Shown piece after piece: positions 8,068-17,059 of a stretch of 64,000 nt of DNA (the stretch's first letter is position 1; each line of letters begins with the position of its first letter). Both the position numbers and the translations under genes were made by a program. The notes beneath the pieces were generated by a model. The model worked only from the letters and a program-made list of their open reading frames with translations, was not told the origin of the DNA and searched no databases. The DNA lies in contig NZ_CP166194.1 in assembly GCF_045679545.1 (NCBI RefSeq), positions 3,348,001 through 3,412,000 of the forward strand, written 5' to 3'. The stretch comes from Enterovibrio sp045679545. Lineage in GTDB: Bacteria > Pseudomonadota > Gammaproteobacteria > Enterobacterales > Vibrionaceae.

Positions 8068-8691
8068 ATGAGCCAAGGTACGCTTTACATCGTTTCAGCG
8101 CCAAGTGGTGCCGGTAAATCAAGCCTGATTTCCGCGCTGTTAAATGACAATCCACGTTACGACATTAAGGTGTCCGTTTCTCACACCACCCGTGCAACAC
8201 GCCCGGGCGAAGAAGACGGCGTTCACTACCATTTCGTATCCGTTGATGAATTTAAAGCGCTGATCGAGCAAGATGCGTTTTTGGAGCATGCCGAAGTTTT
8301 CGGTAACTACTACGGCACTTCGCGTATTTGGATTGAAGAAATGCTGGCAAAAGGCATCGACATTTTCCTGGATATTGACTGGCAGGGTGCTCAGCAAATC
8401 CGTAAGAAAATGCCGCTGGCTCAAAGCATTTTCATTCTACCGCCAAGCCGTGAAGAGTTGGAACGTCGCCTGAATGCGCGTGGTCAAGATTCTGATGAGG
8501 TGATCGCGAAACGCATGGAGGAAGCCTGCTCCGAAATATCTCACTATAGCGAGTACGATTACGTTATTGTGAATGATGATTTTGATCTGGCTCTGATGGA
8601 TCTAAAAGCCATTCTTCGCGCCGAGCGAATGAAGCAGGACAAACAAGCTAGCAAATATCGCGACATGCTCGACAGATTGCTGGCACTATAG
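8068..8691 (+). CDS. gmk: Guanylate kinase
   Basis: Phosphorylates GMP to GDP with ATP. From the ATG at 8068 the 207-residue product starts MSQGTLYIVSAPSGAGKSSL with the P-loop at about 11-19. The GMP-binding elements SHTTRATRPGEEDGVHYHF and the segment DIFLDIDWQGAQQIR follow, and the length equals the usual bacterial enzyme. An in-frame upstream start exists but adds residues absent from the family. It heads the gmk-rpoZ-spoT-trmH-recG block, linking GTP supply with ppGpp metabolism. Confidence 0.97.
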   Translation: MSQGTLYIVSAPSGAGKSSLISALLNDNPRYDIKVSVSHTTRATRPGEEDGVHYHFVSVDEFKALIEQDAFLEHAEVFGNYYGTSRIWIEEMLAKGIDIFLDIDWQGAQQIRKKMPLAQSIFILPPSREELERRLNARGQDSDEVIAKRMEEACSEISHYSEYDYVIVNDDFDLALMDLKAILRAERMKQDKQASKYRDMLDRLLAL

Positions 8692-8748
8692 TCACTGCTT
8701 TTGTATAATTTTCGGTCATTTTGATTTTATTACTTACTGGAGTTCCTC

Positions 8749-9024
8749 ATGGCACGCGTAACCGTTCAAGACGCTGTTGAAAAAATTGGCAACCGTTTCG
8801 ATCTAGTATTGGTAGCAGCTCGTCGCGCACGCCAAATGCAAACTGGTGGTAAAGATGCACTGGTTCAAGAAGAGAACGATAAGTACACCGTTATCGCTCT
8901 TCGTGAAATCGAGGAAGGCCTGATCAATAAAGAAGTGCTAGACACTCGTGCACGTCAAGAGCAGCAAGAGCAAGAAGCTGCTGAAATGGCTGCTGTAAGC
9001 ACCATCACAGGATCACTCCGCTAA
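8749..9024 (+). CDS. rpoZ: RNA polymerase omega subunit
   Basis: Small subunit that helps assemble RNA polymerase and contributes to a ppGpp-binding site. The 91-residue product begins MARVTVQDAVEKIGNRFDLVLVAARRARQ, the canonical omega N-terminus, and has an acidic, Gln-rich tail. A TGGAG ribosome-binding site precedes the ATG. A perfect TATAAT at 8704-8709 lies upstream but without a convincing -35, so an own promoter is possible. spoT follows after 24 bases. Confidence 0.98.
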   Translation: MARVTVQDAVEKIGNRFDLVLVAARRARQMQTGGKDALVQEENDKYTVIALREIEEGLINKEVLDTRARQEQQEQEAAEMAAVSTITGSLR

Positions 9025-9048
9025 TCTAACTTCAGGGAAACAGGCAGA

Positions 9049-11154
9049 TTGTATCTCTTCGATAGCCTGAAAGAAGTCGCCGCACAATACTTGCCGGAGC
9101 CGCACTTAGAGGCACTCCGGCAAGCGTATTTGGTCGCGCGTGACGCCCACGAAGGGCAAAGCCGCTCGAGCGGCGAACCTTACATCATCCACCCGATTGC
9201 TGTTGCCCGTATTCTGGCAGAGATGCGCCTTGATCACGAAACACTGATGGCAGCCCTGCTGCACGACGTGATTGAAGACACCGACGTCACCAAAGAAGAC
9301 TTGCAGCAACGCTTTGGCGATACCGTCGCCGATCTGGTGGATGGCGTCTCCAAGCTCGACAAGCTCAAATTTCGCGATCGCAAAGAAGCGCAGGCGGAAA
9401 ACTTCCGCAAAATGATCATGGCGATGGCCCATGATATTCGCGTTATTCTGATCAAACTGGCTGACCGTACGCATAACATGCGCACGCTGGGGGCACTTCG
9501 CCCTGACAAACGTCGCCGCATTGCTCGCGAAACACTCGAAATATTCTCTCCGCTTGCCCACCGTCTCGGTATTCACAACATCAAAGTGGAACTCGAAGAA
9601 CTCGGTTTTGAAGCCCTTTACCCCAACCGCTATCGCGTGTTGAAGGAAGTGGTGGTTCAGGCCCGTGGCAACCGCAAAGAAATGATCCAAAAAATCCATG
9701 CAGAGATTGAAGGTCGTCTTGGCGATGCTGGCATCAATGCAAAAGTGTTGGGACGCGAAAAGAATCTCTATTCCATCTACAACAAGATGAAGAACAAAGA
9801 GCAGCGTTTCCATACCATCATGGACTTGTACGCCTTCCGCGTGATTGTCGATGATTTGGATACCTGTTATCGCGTACTCGGACAAATGCATAATTTGTAT
9901 AAACCACGTCCGGGTCGCATGAAAGATTACATCGCCGTGCCAAAAGCCAACGGCTACCAATCTTTGCATACCTCCATGATTGGCCCTCACGGGGTGCCCA
10001 TTGAAGTACAAATTCGTACTGAAGACATGGATCAAATGGCAGACAAAGGTGTTGCTGCTCACTGGGCTTATAAAGACGGTGCCGAGCGCGTTCAAGGCGG
10101 AACCACGGCTCAAGTTCGCGCCCAGCGCTGGATGCAAAGCCTGCTTGAGCTTCAACAGAGTGCTGGTAGCTCGTTTGAGTTCATCGAAAGCGTTAAATCG
10201 GACCTGTTCCCGGATGAACTGTTCGTCTTCACGCCGAAGGGCCGCATTGTCGAGCTGCCAGTCGGCGCGACTGCGGTAGACTTCGCATATGCCGTTCACA
10301 CGGATGTGGGTAACTCTTGTGTGGGCGCGCGTGTTAATCGCAATTCGTATCCACTCAGTCAACCACTGAAAAACGGTCAGACTATTGAGATCATCACCGC
10401 CCCTGGTGCACGCCCTAATGCGGCATGGCTTAACTATGTCGTGACGTCTCGCGCACGCACCAAGATTCGACAAGTGCTTAAAACCAAACACCGAAAAGAA
10501 TCCGTGATCTTGGGTCGTCGATTACTCAATCACGCCCTAGGTGGCATGAATGTTCAAGATGTTGAACCTGCTAACCTCGAAAAAGTGCTGAAAGATCTAA
10601 AACTAGACGCATTGGACGATCTCTTAGCAGACATCGGATCTGGCGAATTGATGAGCGTGGTGATTGCAAAACGTCTGCTTGGTGATGCAGATAGCTTAGA
10701 AGAGCAAGGCGGTTGCCTGCCAATTCGCGGTGCTGATGGTATCTTGCTGACCTATGCTAACTGCTGTCGTCCGATTCCTGGCGACCACATTGTCGGTCAC
10801 GTCAGTCCAGGCAAAGGGCTGGTCATTCACCGTGAGGAATGTGCCAATATTCGCGGTTACAGCCAAGAGCCGGATAAATATATGTCGGTCGAATGGGGCG
10901 ATGATATTGACCAAGATTTTGCCACGGCACTACGTGTTGATATGCTCAACCACCAAGGTGCATTGGCCGATCTGACCAATACTATCGCGGCGACAGGTTC
11001 GAACATTCAAGGCCTAACGACCGAAGAGCGAGATGGTCGTTTGTACACCATCTACGTCAAGCTAACCACCAAGAACCGTGTTCATTTGGCGAACATCATG
11101 CGTCGACTTCGCGTGATGCCAAACGTGGTCAAAGTTAGCCGTCGGAAGAACTGA
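9049..11154 (+). CDS. spoT: Bifunctional (p)ppGpp synthetase/hydrolase SpoT
   Basis: Makes and degrades the stringent-response alarmone. The start is TTG at 9049, supported by the conserved MYLFDSLKEV N-terminus and an AGGGAA upstream. The 701 residues contain the HD hydrolase domain (His72-Asp73 in LLHDVIEDTD), the synthetase domain (about 235-350, GREKNLYSIYNKM), a TGS domain (about 385-450, ELFVFTPKGRIVELPVGATA), a Cys-containing helical/zinc segment (ANCCRPIPGD), and a C-terminal ACT domain after about residue 625. It lies in an apparent operon with rpoZ. Confidence 0.98.
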   Translation: MYLFDSLKEVAAQYLPEPHLEALRQAYLVARDAHEGQSRSSGEPYIIHPIAVARILAEMRLDHETLMAALLHDVIEDTDVTKEDLQQRFGDTVADLVDGVSKLDKLKFRDRKEAQAENFRKMIMAMAHDIRVILIKLADRTHNMRTLGALRPDKRRRIARETLEIFSPLAHRLGIHNIKVELEELGFEALYPNRYRVLKEVVVQARGNRKEMIQKIHAEIEGRLGDAGINAKVLGREKNLYSIYNKMKNKEQRFHTIMDLYAFRVIVDDLDTCYRVLGQMHNLYKPRPGRMKDYIAVPKANGYQSLHTSMIGPHGVPIEVQIRTEDMDQMADKGVAAHWAYKDGAERVQGGTTAQVRAQRWMQSLLELQQSAGSSFEFIESVKSDLFPDELFVFTPKGRIVELPVGATAVDFAYAVHTDVGNSCVGARVNRNSYPLSQPLKNGQTIEIITAPGARPNAAWLNYVVTSRARTKIRQVLKTKHRKESVILGRRLLNHALGGMNVQDVEPANLEKVLKDLKLDALDDLLADIGSGELMSVVIAKRLLGDADSLEEQGGCLPIRGADGILLTYANCCRPIPGDHIVGHVSPGKGLVIHREECANIRGYSQEPDKYMSVEWGDDIDQDFATALRVDMLNHQGALADLTNTIAATGSNIQGLTTEERDGRLYTIYVKLTTKNRVHLANIMRRLRVMPNVVKVSRRKN

Positions 11155-11180
11155 TTTTGCGCAAAGGGTGAGCAAACCCA

Positions 11181-11210
11181 TTGGTTATTGCCTTTTGGGT
11201 TATTGCCTTT
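11181..11210 (+). repeat. 15-bp tandem duplication after spoT
   Basis: Two adjacent copies of GGTTATTGCCTTT at 11183 and 11198, offset 15 bases, lie in the non-coding stretch after the spoT stop. They probably reflect replication slippage and show no obvious function. Confidence 0.7.
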
Positions 11211-11253
11211 GGTCATTAAGGCTCGCCGATCAAACATCAGGCAACAAACAACA

Positions 11254-11280
11254 ACGCCCGCCAACTCGCGGGCGTTTTTA
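11254..11280 (+). terminator. Intrinsic terminator between spoT and trmH
   Basis: CGCCCGC paired with GCGGGCG around a six-base loop, then five T residues. It ends 15 bases before trmH, so trmH is either read through or has its own promoter inside the 140-base spacer. Confidence 0.85.
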
Positions 11281-11294
11281 TAGACGAGAACAAA

Positions 11295-11987
11295 ATGACA
11301 CCAGAACGTTTTGCGCGCATTCACGACATGTTGGCAACCCGACAGCCCGATCTCACCGTGTGCATGGAAGAAGTCCACAAGCCGAACAACATTTCTGCCA
11401 TCATACGCACTGCTGATGCAGTCGGTGTGCATCGTGTTCACGCCGTCTGGCCACGAAATAGCAAAATGCGCACATTGGGTGGCACATCGGCAGGGGCAAG
11501 GAATTGGGTCGATGTAGTCACGCACGACAACACACCCGATGCCTTTGCAGCCATGAAAGAAAAAGGCATGCAGATCTTGGTGACTAACCTCTCTGACACT
11601 GCCGTTGATTTTCGTGAGATTGACTACACCAAACCTACCGCCATCGTCATGGGTCAGGAAAAAACGGGGATCAGCAAGCAAGCCCTTGAATTGGCAGACC
11701 AAGACATCATCATTCCCATGATAGGTATGGTACAGTCGCTCAATGTGTCGGTCGCGAGCGCCCTGATCTTGTACGAAGCGCAGCGCCAACGTCAAAATGC
11801 AGGCATGTACAAGCGCACACGTACTTTGATCCCACAAGACGAAGTTGACCGCATTATCTTCGAGCGCGGACACCCAGTGCTGGCAAGGGTCGCCAAACGC
11901 AAAGGCCTGCCGTATCCTGCGTTAGATGACCAAGGTCAGATCGTCGCTGATGACGCGTGGTGGTCAAGAATGCAGGCCGCTAAATAA
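11295..11987 (+). CDS. trmH: tRNA (guanosine-18-2'-O)-methyltransferase
   Basis: Methylates G18 in the D-loop of tRNAs. The 230-residue product matches the SpoU/TrmH family throughout: VCMEEVHKPNNISAIIRTAD near residue 25, the SPOUT-fold motif IVMGQEKTGIS, and the knot region IIPMIGMVQSLNVSVASAL. The C-terminal extension (AKRKGLPYPALDDQG) is typical of the enterobacterial form. It follows spoT and precedes recG, the standard order. Confidence 0.97.
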   Translation: MTPERFARIHDMLATRQPDLTVCMEEVHKPNNISAIIRTADAVGVHRVHAVWPRNSKMRTLGGTSAGARNWVDVVTHDNTPDAFAAMKEKGMQILVTNLSDTAVDFREIDYTKPTAIVMGQEKTGISKQALELADQDIIIPMIGMVQSLNVSVASALILYEAQRQRQNAGMYKRTRTLIPQDEVDRIIFERGHPVLARVAKRKGLPYPALDDQGQIVADDAWWSRMQAAK

Positions 11988-12037
11988 CGCCCAACATCAC
12001 GTTGGCAAAGCTAATACCCAGGAGAGATGACACCGCC

Positions 12038-14119
12038 ATGCGTGCTTCAATGTTAGATGCTGTTCCCGTGACCTCGCTGACTGGCGTAGGCGGAAAAATG
12101 GCGGAAAAGCTCGAAAAAGTGGGGCTTTTTACCGTACAGGATCTGCTATTCCATCTCCCCTACCGTTATGAAGACCGCACGCGTATTTGGCCGATCATGA
12201 GTCTCATGCCGGGACAACATGCCGCCGTTGAAGGCGAAGTTGTCAGCAACAACATCACCTTCGGTCGACGCCGAATGCTAACGGTGAAAATCACTGATGG
12301 TCATGGTTCGCTGACGCTACGCTTTTTCAACTTCAACGCAGCGATGAAAAACAGTCTCGAATCCGGCAAGCGCGTCAAAGCTTATGGTGAGATCAAGCGC
12401 GGACAAAACGGCCTTGAAATCATTCATCCTGAATACAAGGTATTCTCTGAGCCCACAGAGCTAGCACTAGAAGATACCCTAACACCGGTCTATCACACCA
12501 CCGAAGGTCTGCGCCAACTGACGCTGCGAAACCTCACCGATCAGGCCCTCGCCTTACTCGATGGTGCTGCAGTGCAAGAGCTACTGCCTGATGGCTTGTA
12601 TGACCGTCAGGTCACGCTCAAAGATGCGCTTAAAACCCTTCACCGCCCCACACCTGACATTGCCGTCACGGCGTTAGAAAACGGTGAACACCCCGCGCAA
12701 AAGCGACTGATCCTCGAAGAATTGCTGGCGCAGAACCTGTCGATGCTTGCCGTGCGCAGTAAATTGCAGCAAGACCCAACATTCTCGATGCCACCATCCA
12801 GCAACCTAAAAACCAAGTTTCTGGCCTCATTGCCTTTTAGTCCAACGGGTGCACAAACCCGCGTTGTGGCCGATATCGAACGCGACATGGGACTGACCAA
12901 ACCCATGATGCGATTGGTGCAAGGTGACGTGGGCTCAGGCAAAACCTTGGTGGCAGCCCTTGCCGCGCTGCAAGCCATTGAGCAAGGTTACCAAGTTGCG
13001 CTCATGGCACCGACAGAGCTTCTGGCAGAGCAGCATGCCGCGAACTTTGCGAGCTGGCTTGAACCGCTAGGCATTTCTGTTGGCTGGCTGGCGGGTAAGC
13101 TCACGGGCAAAGCCCGAGAAGCCGAGCTTGAAAAGATTGCCAATGGCGACGCCAAAATGGTGGTCGGGACACACGCACTGTTTCAAAAGCACGTTGAATT
13201 TGCCCATCTCGCATTGGTGATCATTGATGAGCAGCACCGCTTTGGTGTGCATCAACGCCTTGAACTGCGTGAAAAAGGCATGAAGCAAGGCATTCATCCG
13301 CATCAGCTAATCATGACGGCGACGCCTATCCCTCGTACGCTCGCGATGACCGCTTACGCCGATTTAGACACCTCGGTGATTGATGAATTACCACCGGGTC
13401 GTACTCCGATTCAGACCGTTGCCGTCCCAGACACGCGCCGCATTGATATCGTCAATCGCGTGCATGCTGCCTGCATCGAAGAGGGTCGTCAGGCCTATTG
13501 GGTATGTACCTTGATTGATGAATCCGAAGTGCTCGAAGCGCAAGCCGCCGCAGAAACGGCGGATGATCTGTCTCGCGCCCTACCGGATCTGAAAATTGGC
13601 TTGGTACACGGACGAATGAAAGCGGCAGAAAAACAAGCCGTGATGAAAGCCTTCAAAGAGGGGGAATTACACCTTTTGGTCGCCACGACCGTGATTGAAG
13701 TTGGGGTCGATGTACCCAATGCCAGCTTGATGATCATTGAAAACCCTGAGCGCTTAGGCTTGGCACAACTGCATCAACTGCGTGGACGAGTTGGCCGAGG
13801 CTCCGTCGCCAGTCACTGTGTGTTGCTCTATCACGCGCCACTGTCGAAAACAGCCACCCAACGTTTAGGCGTGTTACGTGAAAGCAGTGATGGCTTTGTG
13901 ATTGCGCAGCGAGATTTAGAAATTCGTGGGCCGGGGGAATTGCTCGGCACCAAGCAAACAGGCGTTGCTGAGTTTAAGATTGCCGATTTGGTTCGAGATC
14001 AAAAGCTCATCCCTGAAGTGCAGAAGCTCGCATTGTACCTGCATCAAAATTACCCCGAGAACGCCAAAGCGATTATTACTCGCTGGTTGGGTAACAAAGA
14101 TAAATACAGCAATGCTTGA
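12038..14119 (+). CDS. recG: ATP-dependent DNA helicase RecG
   Basis: Branch-migration helicase that remodels stalled forks and Holliday junctions. An N-terminal wedge/OB domain (about residues 1-200, LTGVGGKMAEKLEKVGLFTVQDLLFHLPYRYE is split here by motif) is followed by the helicase core with Walker A GDVGSGKT, the DEQH box IIDEQHRFG, motif III MTATPIPRT and motif VI QLRGRVGRG. The C-terminal segment IRGPGELLGTKQTG is the TRG-type motif. I start at ATG 12038, eleven bases after AGGAGAG, giving 693 residues; an in-frame TTG at 12002 is less likely. Confidence 0.96.
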   Translation: MRASMLDAVPVTSLTGVGGKMAEKLEKVGLFTVQDLLFHLPYRYEDRTRIWPIMSLMPGQHAAVEGEVVSNNITFGRRRMLTVKITDGHGSLTLRFFNFNAAMKNSLESGKRVKAYGEIKRGQNGLEIIHPEYKVFSEPTELALEDTLTPVYHTTEGLRQLTLRNLTDQALALLDGAAVQELLPDGLYDRQVTLKDALKTLHRPTPDIAVTALENGEHPAQKRLILEELLAQNLSMLAVRSKLQQDPTFSMPPSSNLKTKFLASLPFSPTGAQTRVVADIERDMGLTKPMMRLVQGDVGSGKTLVAALAALQAIEQGYQVALMAPTELLAEQHAANFASWLEPLGISVGWLAGKLTGKAREAELEKIANGDAKMVVGTHALFQKHVEFAHLALVIIDEQHRFGVHQRLELREKGMKQGIHPHQLIMTATPIPRTLAMTAYADLDTSVIDELPPGRTPIQTVAVPDTRRIDIVNRVHAACIEEGRQAYWVCTLIDESEVLEAQAAAETADDLSRALPDLKIGLVHGRMKAAEKQAVMKAFKEGELHLLVATTVIEVGVDVPNASLMIIENPERLGLAQLHQLRGRVGRGSVASHCVLLYHAPLSKTATQRLGVLRESSDGFVIAQRDLEIRGPGELLGTKQTGVAEFKIADLVRDQKLIPEVQKLALYLHQNYPENAKAIITRWLGNKDKYSNA

Positions 14120-14150
14120 GTGGCAGTCGCGAGCATTCTAGAAACGAGTG

Positions 14151-14169
14151 TCGGGTAGGTAATACCCGA
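14151..14169. terminator. Possible terminator hairpin between recG and the GntR-type gene
   Basis: TCGGGTA pairs perfectly with TACCCGA around a five-base loop. No T tract follows on either side, so termination is uncertain; the site lies between two convergent genes. Confidence 0.4.
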
Positions 14170-14198
14170 TTCTCACTATCTCGTCTCTCGCGATCGGA

Positions 14199-14573
14199 TT
14201 ACTCTTCTTCCCAATGCTGCATCACCAAGGCCATCACTTCAGATTTGCTGTATCCCACTTGACGGGCATCCGCTAACAGCGCTTTCAATGCTGGCTGGAT
14301 AAAGCCGAAACGGTCTTCCATACGCGCATGCAACCCTTCACGGGCAACAATCATTCCCACGCCTCGCCGACGTTCAAGCCAGCCGAGCTCTTCCATGTTC
14401 TGATAACAGCGAGAAATGGTCATCGGATTGATGTTAAGCACGGCGGCCAGCTTTCTCACCGACGTCAGCTTGTCACCCGGCTTTAGCGTGCCAGCAACGA
14501 TTTGACGCTGGATCTGCGTCATCAACTGACGAAATTTGGGTGACGGGTCTTGCGGGTCGATAACAATGTGCAT
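14199..14573 (-). CDS. GntR-family (YtrA-like) transcriptional regulator
   Basis: Short DNA-binding regulator. From the ATG at 14573 (GGGAAG site upstream) the product has 124 residues. The winged helix of the GntR family spans about residues 10-75: FRQLMTQIQRQIVAGTLKPG, LTSVRKLAAVLNINPMTISR, then GWLERRRGVGMIVA. Only about 45 residues follow, far too few for a FadR or HutC ligand domain, which is typical of the YtrA subgroup. Such genes usually sit beside an ABC transporter; none is present here, the neighbours being recG and envZ. An imperfect inverted repeat just upstream may be its own operator. Confidence 0.88.
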   Translation of the reverse strand: MHIVIDPQDPSPKFRQLMTQIQRQIVAGTLKPGDKLTSVRKLAAVLNINPMTISRCYQNMEELGWLERRRGVGMIVAREGLHARMEDRFGFIQPALKALLADARQVGYSKSEVMALVMQHWEEE

Positions 14574-14582
14574 TTTTCTTCC

Positions 14583-14616
14583 CTGCTGTATTGGCACTTT
14601 ATTACAGTATTAGCAG
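14583..14616 (-). promoter_or_regulatory. Inverted repeat before the GntR-type gene, possible operator
   Basis: CTGCTGTATT and AGTATTAGCAG form an imperfect inverted repeat with a 13-base AT-rich centre, 10 bases upstream of the start codon. The position suits autoregulation; the role is inferred. Confidence 0.4.
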
Positions 14617-14677
14617 ATGACTCACAATTGAGACAAATGCGAAGCAGGAAATTTGTTGTATCAACACAAATATAAAA

Positions 14678-14710
14678 ACAAAAAACGCAGACCGATATAG
14701 CGTCTGCGTC
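14678..14710 (-). terminator. Intrinsic terminator after envZ
   Basis: On the minus strand ACGCAGAC pairs with GTCTGCGT around a nine-base loop and is followed by TTTTTGTTTTT, 32 bases after the envZ stop. Confidence 0.85.
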
Positions 14711-14741
14711 TTTCAAGACATGAAAAGCTTAAGTGACACAG

Positions 14742-16094
14742 TTAACGCGCTCCGTTACGAGAGCCTTTGTTCTTTTTCGCTACAGGTAAAACGATCTGCG
14801 CGCGCAAACCACCTTGCGAGCGCTGCATCAATTGCAGTGTGCCATTATGTTGCTCGACAATGCGCTTAACAATGGCAAGCCCAAGCCCCGTTCCTTCACT
14901 GCCTCGCGCAGTGTCGCCTCGAGTGAAAGGCTGCAATACAGTTTCCACCTGATCTGGCGCGATACCTGGTCCATTGTCTTCAACTGTTATCCACTGATGA
15001 CGTCTATCAGCGCTGCTACCTGTCGCAATTTTCACCCAACCACCGCCGTAACGCACCGCGTTGACGACAAGGTTAGTCACGGCGCGGCGAATCGCCACTT
15101 CATTGGCTTCAAGCTTACCCACCAACTCACCTTTACTCACCTCAAGCTCATGGCCAGTTGCACCGTCAGCCACGGATACGTCATCAACCAAGACATTCAA
15201 ATCAATCGCTGTCATATCTTGCAACTGCACAGAGCGCAGATAATCCATAAACTGATTGATGATCGCATTACACTCCTCGGTGTCTTTGATCATACTGTCC
15301 GCTAAATACTCGTCCTCTGGCGACATCATTTCGGTTGCCAAGCGAATACGAGTCAGCGGTGTGCGCAAGTCATGACTCACACCTGCCATCAGAAGCGCGC
15401 GGTCCTCTTCAAGCTTACGAATACCTTCGCTCATTTGATTGAACGCTTTGGTAACCGCGCGAATATCTGACGCCCCTCGTTCGGGTAATGGTGGCGGAAA
15501 CTTACCGTGACCAACGTCTAATGCTGCCTTTTCCAGCGCAACCAGTGGCCGGTTTTGCAACTTGATAAACAGCCATCCCCCACCAATCACCATGAGAGCA
15601 ATAAACATGGAGTACATAAACAGCGGCAGGAAATCATCTTGATGCAGCTCAGACAGCGGAATACGCATGATGTAACCAGGAAACGCACGACTTTCTAGCC
15701 ACAACACGTAACTCTTGGACGCCAAGCTAATGCGCGCTTCAGTAGGTGCGTTGAGCTTCTCCGACATGTCTTCACTGATCAGTGCGATCGGTGCCGCTTC
15801 ATCAAACTCACGCATCACATCTGGTTCAGATTCGTCGTGCATGGTCACGCCAAGCTTGGCGAGCAACTGGCGCCGCAACAACTCATCCATGTGATATACC
15901 TCGCCATCCGCCAAGGTCACATTGTCTTCCAGCATCACGGAAATTTCGTGCGCCAGAATCTTGTTGAACTGCTTAATGCTGGGTAACAAGGCGTAGTTGA
16001 GGATAGTGAGGTAAGAGAAAATCTGGCTGGCGATTAACAGGCCAGCCAGCACCACGAGCGTGCGTGCAAAGTTGCTTCGTGGGGAAAAGCGCAT
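14742..16094 (-). CDS. envZ: Osmosensor histidine kinase EnvZ
   Basis: Inner-membrane sensor kinase that phosphorylates OmpR in response to osmolarity and other envelope cues. The 450 residues show a first membrane helix at about 12-34, a periplasmic domain, a second helix at about 157-177, a HAMP linker, the phosphoacceptor His241 in GVSHDLRTPLTRIR, and the ATPase domain with NLVVNAVRYGG, VEDNGPGI and GSEGTGLGLAIVKRI. The ompR stop lies 3 bases upstream of the envZ start, so the two form an operon. Confidence 0.96.
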   Translation of the reverse strand: MRFSPRSNFARTLVVLAGLLIASQIFSYLTILNYALLPSIKQFNKILAHEISVMLEDNVTLADGEVYHMDELLRRQLLAKLGVTMHDESEPDVMREFDEAAPIALISEDMSEKLNAPTEARISLASKSYVLWLESRAFPGYIMRIPLSELHQDDFLPLFMYSMFIALMVIGGGWLFIKLQNRPLVALEKAALDVGHGKFPPPLPERGASDIRAVTKAFNQMSEGIRKLEEDRALLMAGVSHDLRTPLTRIRLATEMMSPEDEYLADSMIKDTEECNAIINQFMDYLRSVQLQDMTAIDLNVLVDDVSVADGATGHELEVSKGELVGKLEANEVAIRRAVTNLVVNAVRYGGGWVKIATGSSADRRHQWITVEDNGPGIAPDQVETVLQPFTRGDTARGSEGTGLGLAIVKRIVEQHNGTLQLMQRSQGGLRAQIVLPVAKKNKGSRNGAR

Positions 16095-16097
16095 GAA

Positions 16098-16814
16098 TTA
16101 CGCTTCCCCGTCAGGCACAAACACATAACCCAGACCCCAAACGGTCTGAATATAACGTGGCTTACTTGGATCTTCTTCGACCATGCGGCGAAGGCGTGAG
16201 ATTTGCACGTCGATGGAACGCTCCATCGCTGAATACTCTCTACCACGCGCCATGTTCATCAATTTGTCTCGTGACATAGGCTCACGAGCATTGGTAACAA
16301 GTGCTTTCAATACCGCAAATTCACCGGAGGTTAACGTCAATGGCTCATCATTGCGGAACATCTCGCGTGTTCCCAAGTTCAATCGGAACTGGCCGAACTC
16401 AACAATTTTTTCCTCGCTAGACGGCGCACCTGGCGCTTCAATGGTCTGACGGCGCAGCACAGCTCGAATACGCGCCAACAGCTCACGAGGGTTAAATGGT
16501 TTCGGCAGATAGTCATCTGCGCCAACTTCCAAGCCGACAATGCGATCGATTTCATCGCCTTTAGCAGTCAGCATTAGAATCGGCAGTTTATTGTTTGCCT
16601 GTCGTAGACGGCGGCAGATAGACAAGCCATCTTCACCGGGTAACATCAGATCCAACACCATCAGGTGGAAGTTCTCACGAGAAAGTAAGCGGTCCATTTG
16701 CTCGGCGTTTGCCACGCTGCGAACCTGAAAACCTTGCTCAGACAAATAACGCTCCAACAGCGAGCGCAAACGCATATCATCATCTACAACCAGGATCTTA
16801 TGATTATCTTGCAT
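16098..16814 (-). CDS. ompR: Two-component response regulator OmpR
   Basis: Transcription factor of the EnvZ/OmpR system, controlling porin genes. The 238 residues contain a receiver domain with acidic pocket Asp11-13, phosphoacceptor Asp55 (MVLDLMLPG), Thr83 and Lys105 (LPKPFNPRE), and a winged-helix domain from about residue 135 with the recognition segment SIDVQISRLRRMVE and the C-terminal wing RYIQTVWGLGYVF. It is the first gene of the operon; a short inverted repeat with GTAAC arms lies about 100 bases upstream and could be an OmpR site. Confidence 0.98.
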   Translation of the reverse strand: MQDNHKILVVDDDMRLRSLLERYLSEQGFQVRSVANAEQMDRLLSRENFHLMVLDLMLPGEDGLSICRRLRQANNKLPILMLTAKGDEIDRIVGLEVGADDYLPKPFNPRELLARIRAVLRRQTIEAPGAPSSEEKIVEFGQFRLNLGTREMFRNDEPLTLTSGEFAVLKALVTNAREPMSRDKLMNMARGREYSAMERSIDVQISRLRRMVEEDPSKPRYIQTVWGLGYVFVPDGEA

Positions 16815-16915
16815 GACCTACCTTTCTTTCTATTCTTGAAGGTGTTTGTGTCTTCGATTGTATCGCCTGACTCCGCTATGAAACATCAAGGCCGTGTCTA
16901 GCGGGGAGAAAAACT

Positions 16916-16930
16916 GTTACCAGTTGTAAC
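16916..16930 (-). promoter_or_regulatory. GTTAC-N5-GTAAC inverted repeat before ompR
   Basis: A 5-bp perfect inverted repeat in the ompR-greB spacer. GTAAC is part of known OmpR-binding half-sites, so autoregulation is possible, but a match this short can occur by chance. Confidence 0.3.
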
Positions 16931-17059
16931 CGACTTTGCACGCACATAACAATCCATTTCGCGGGATAGCTTAACGTTGCAAAGCTTGTTGGCTTTAATC
17001 ATGGCGTCAAAGCGGTTATAACTCATCCCGAAAAACGAATCTCACGCTCGGATATAGCA

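Noticed and set aside
9106..10491. 461-residue open frame opposite spoT
   Set aside because: It is the antisense shadow of a conserved gene, with no family similarity and a residue mix (His, Phe, Asn-rich) typical of reverse-strand translation.
11082..11873. 263-residue open frame on the minus strand covering the end of spoT and trmH
   Set aside because: Antisense to two well-conserved genes and spans their terminator; no recognisable family.
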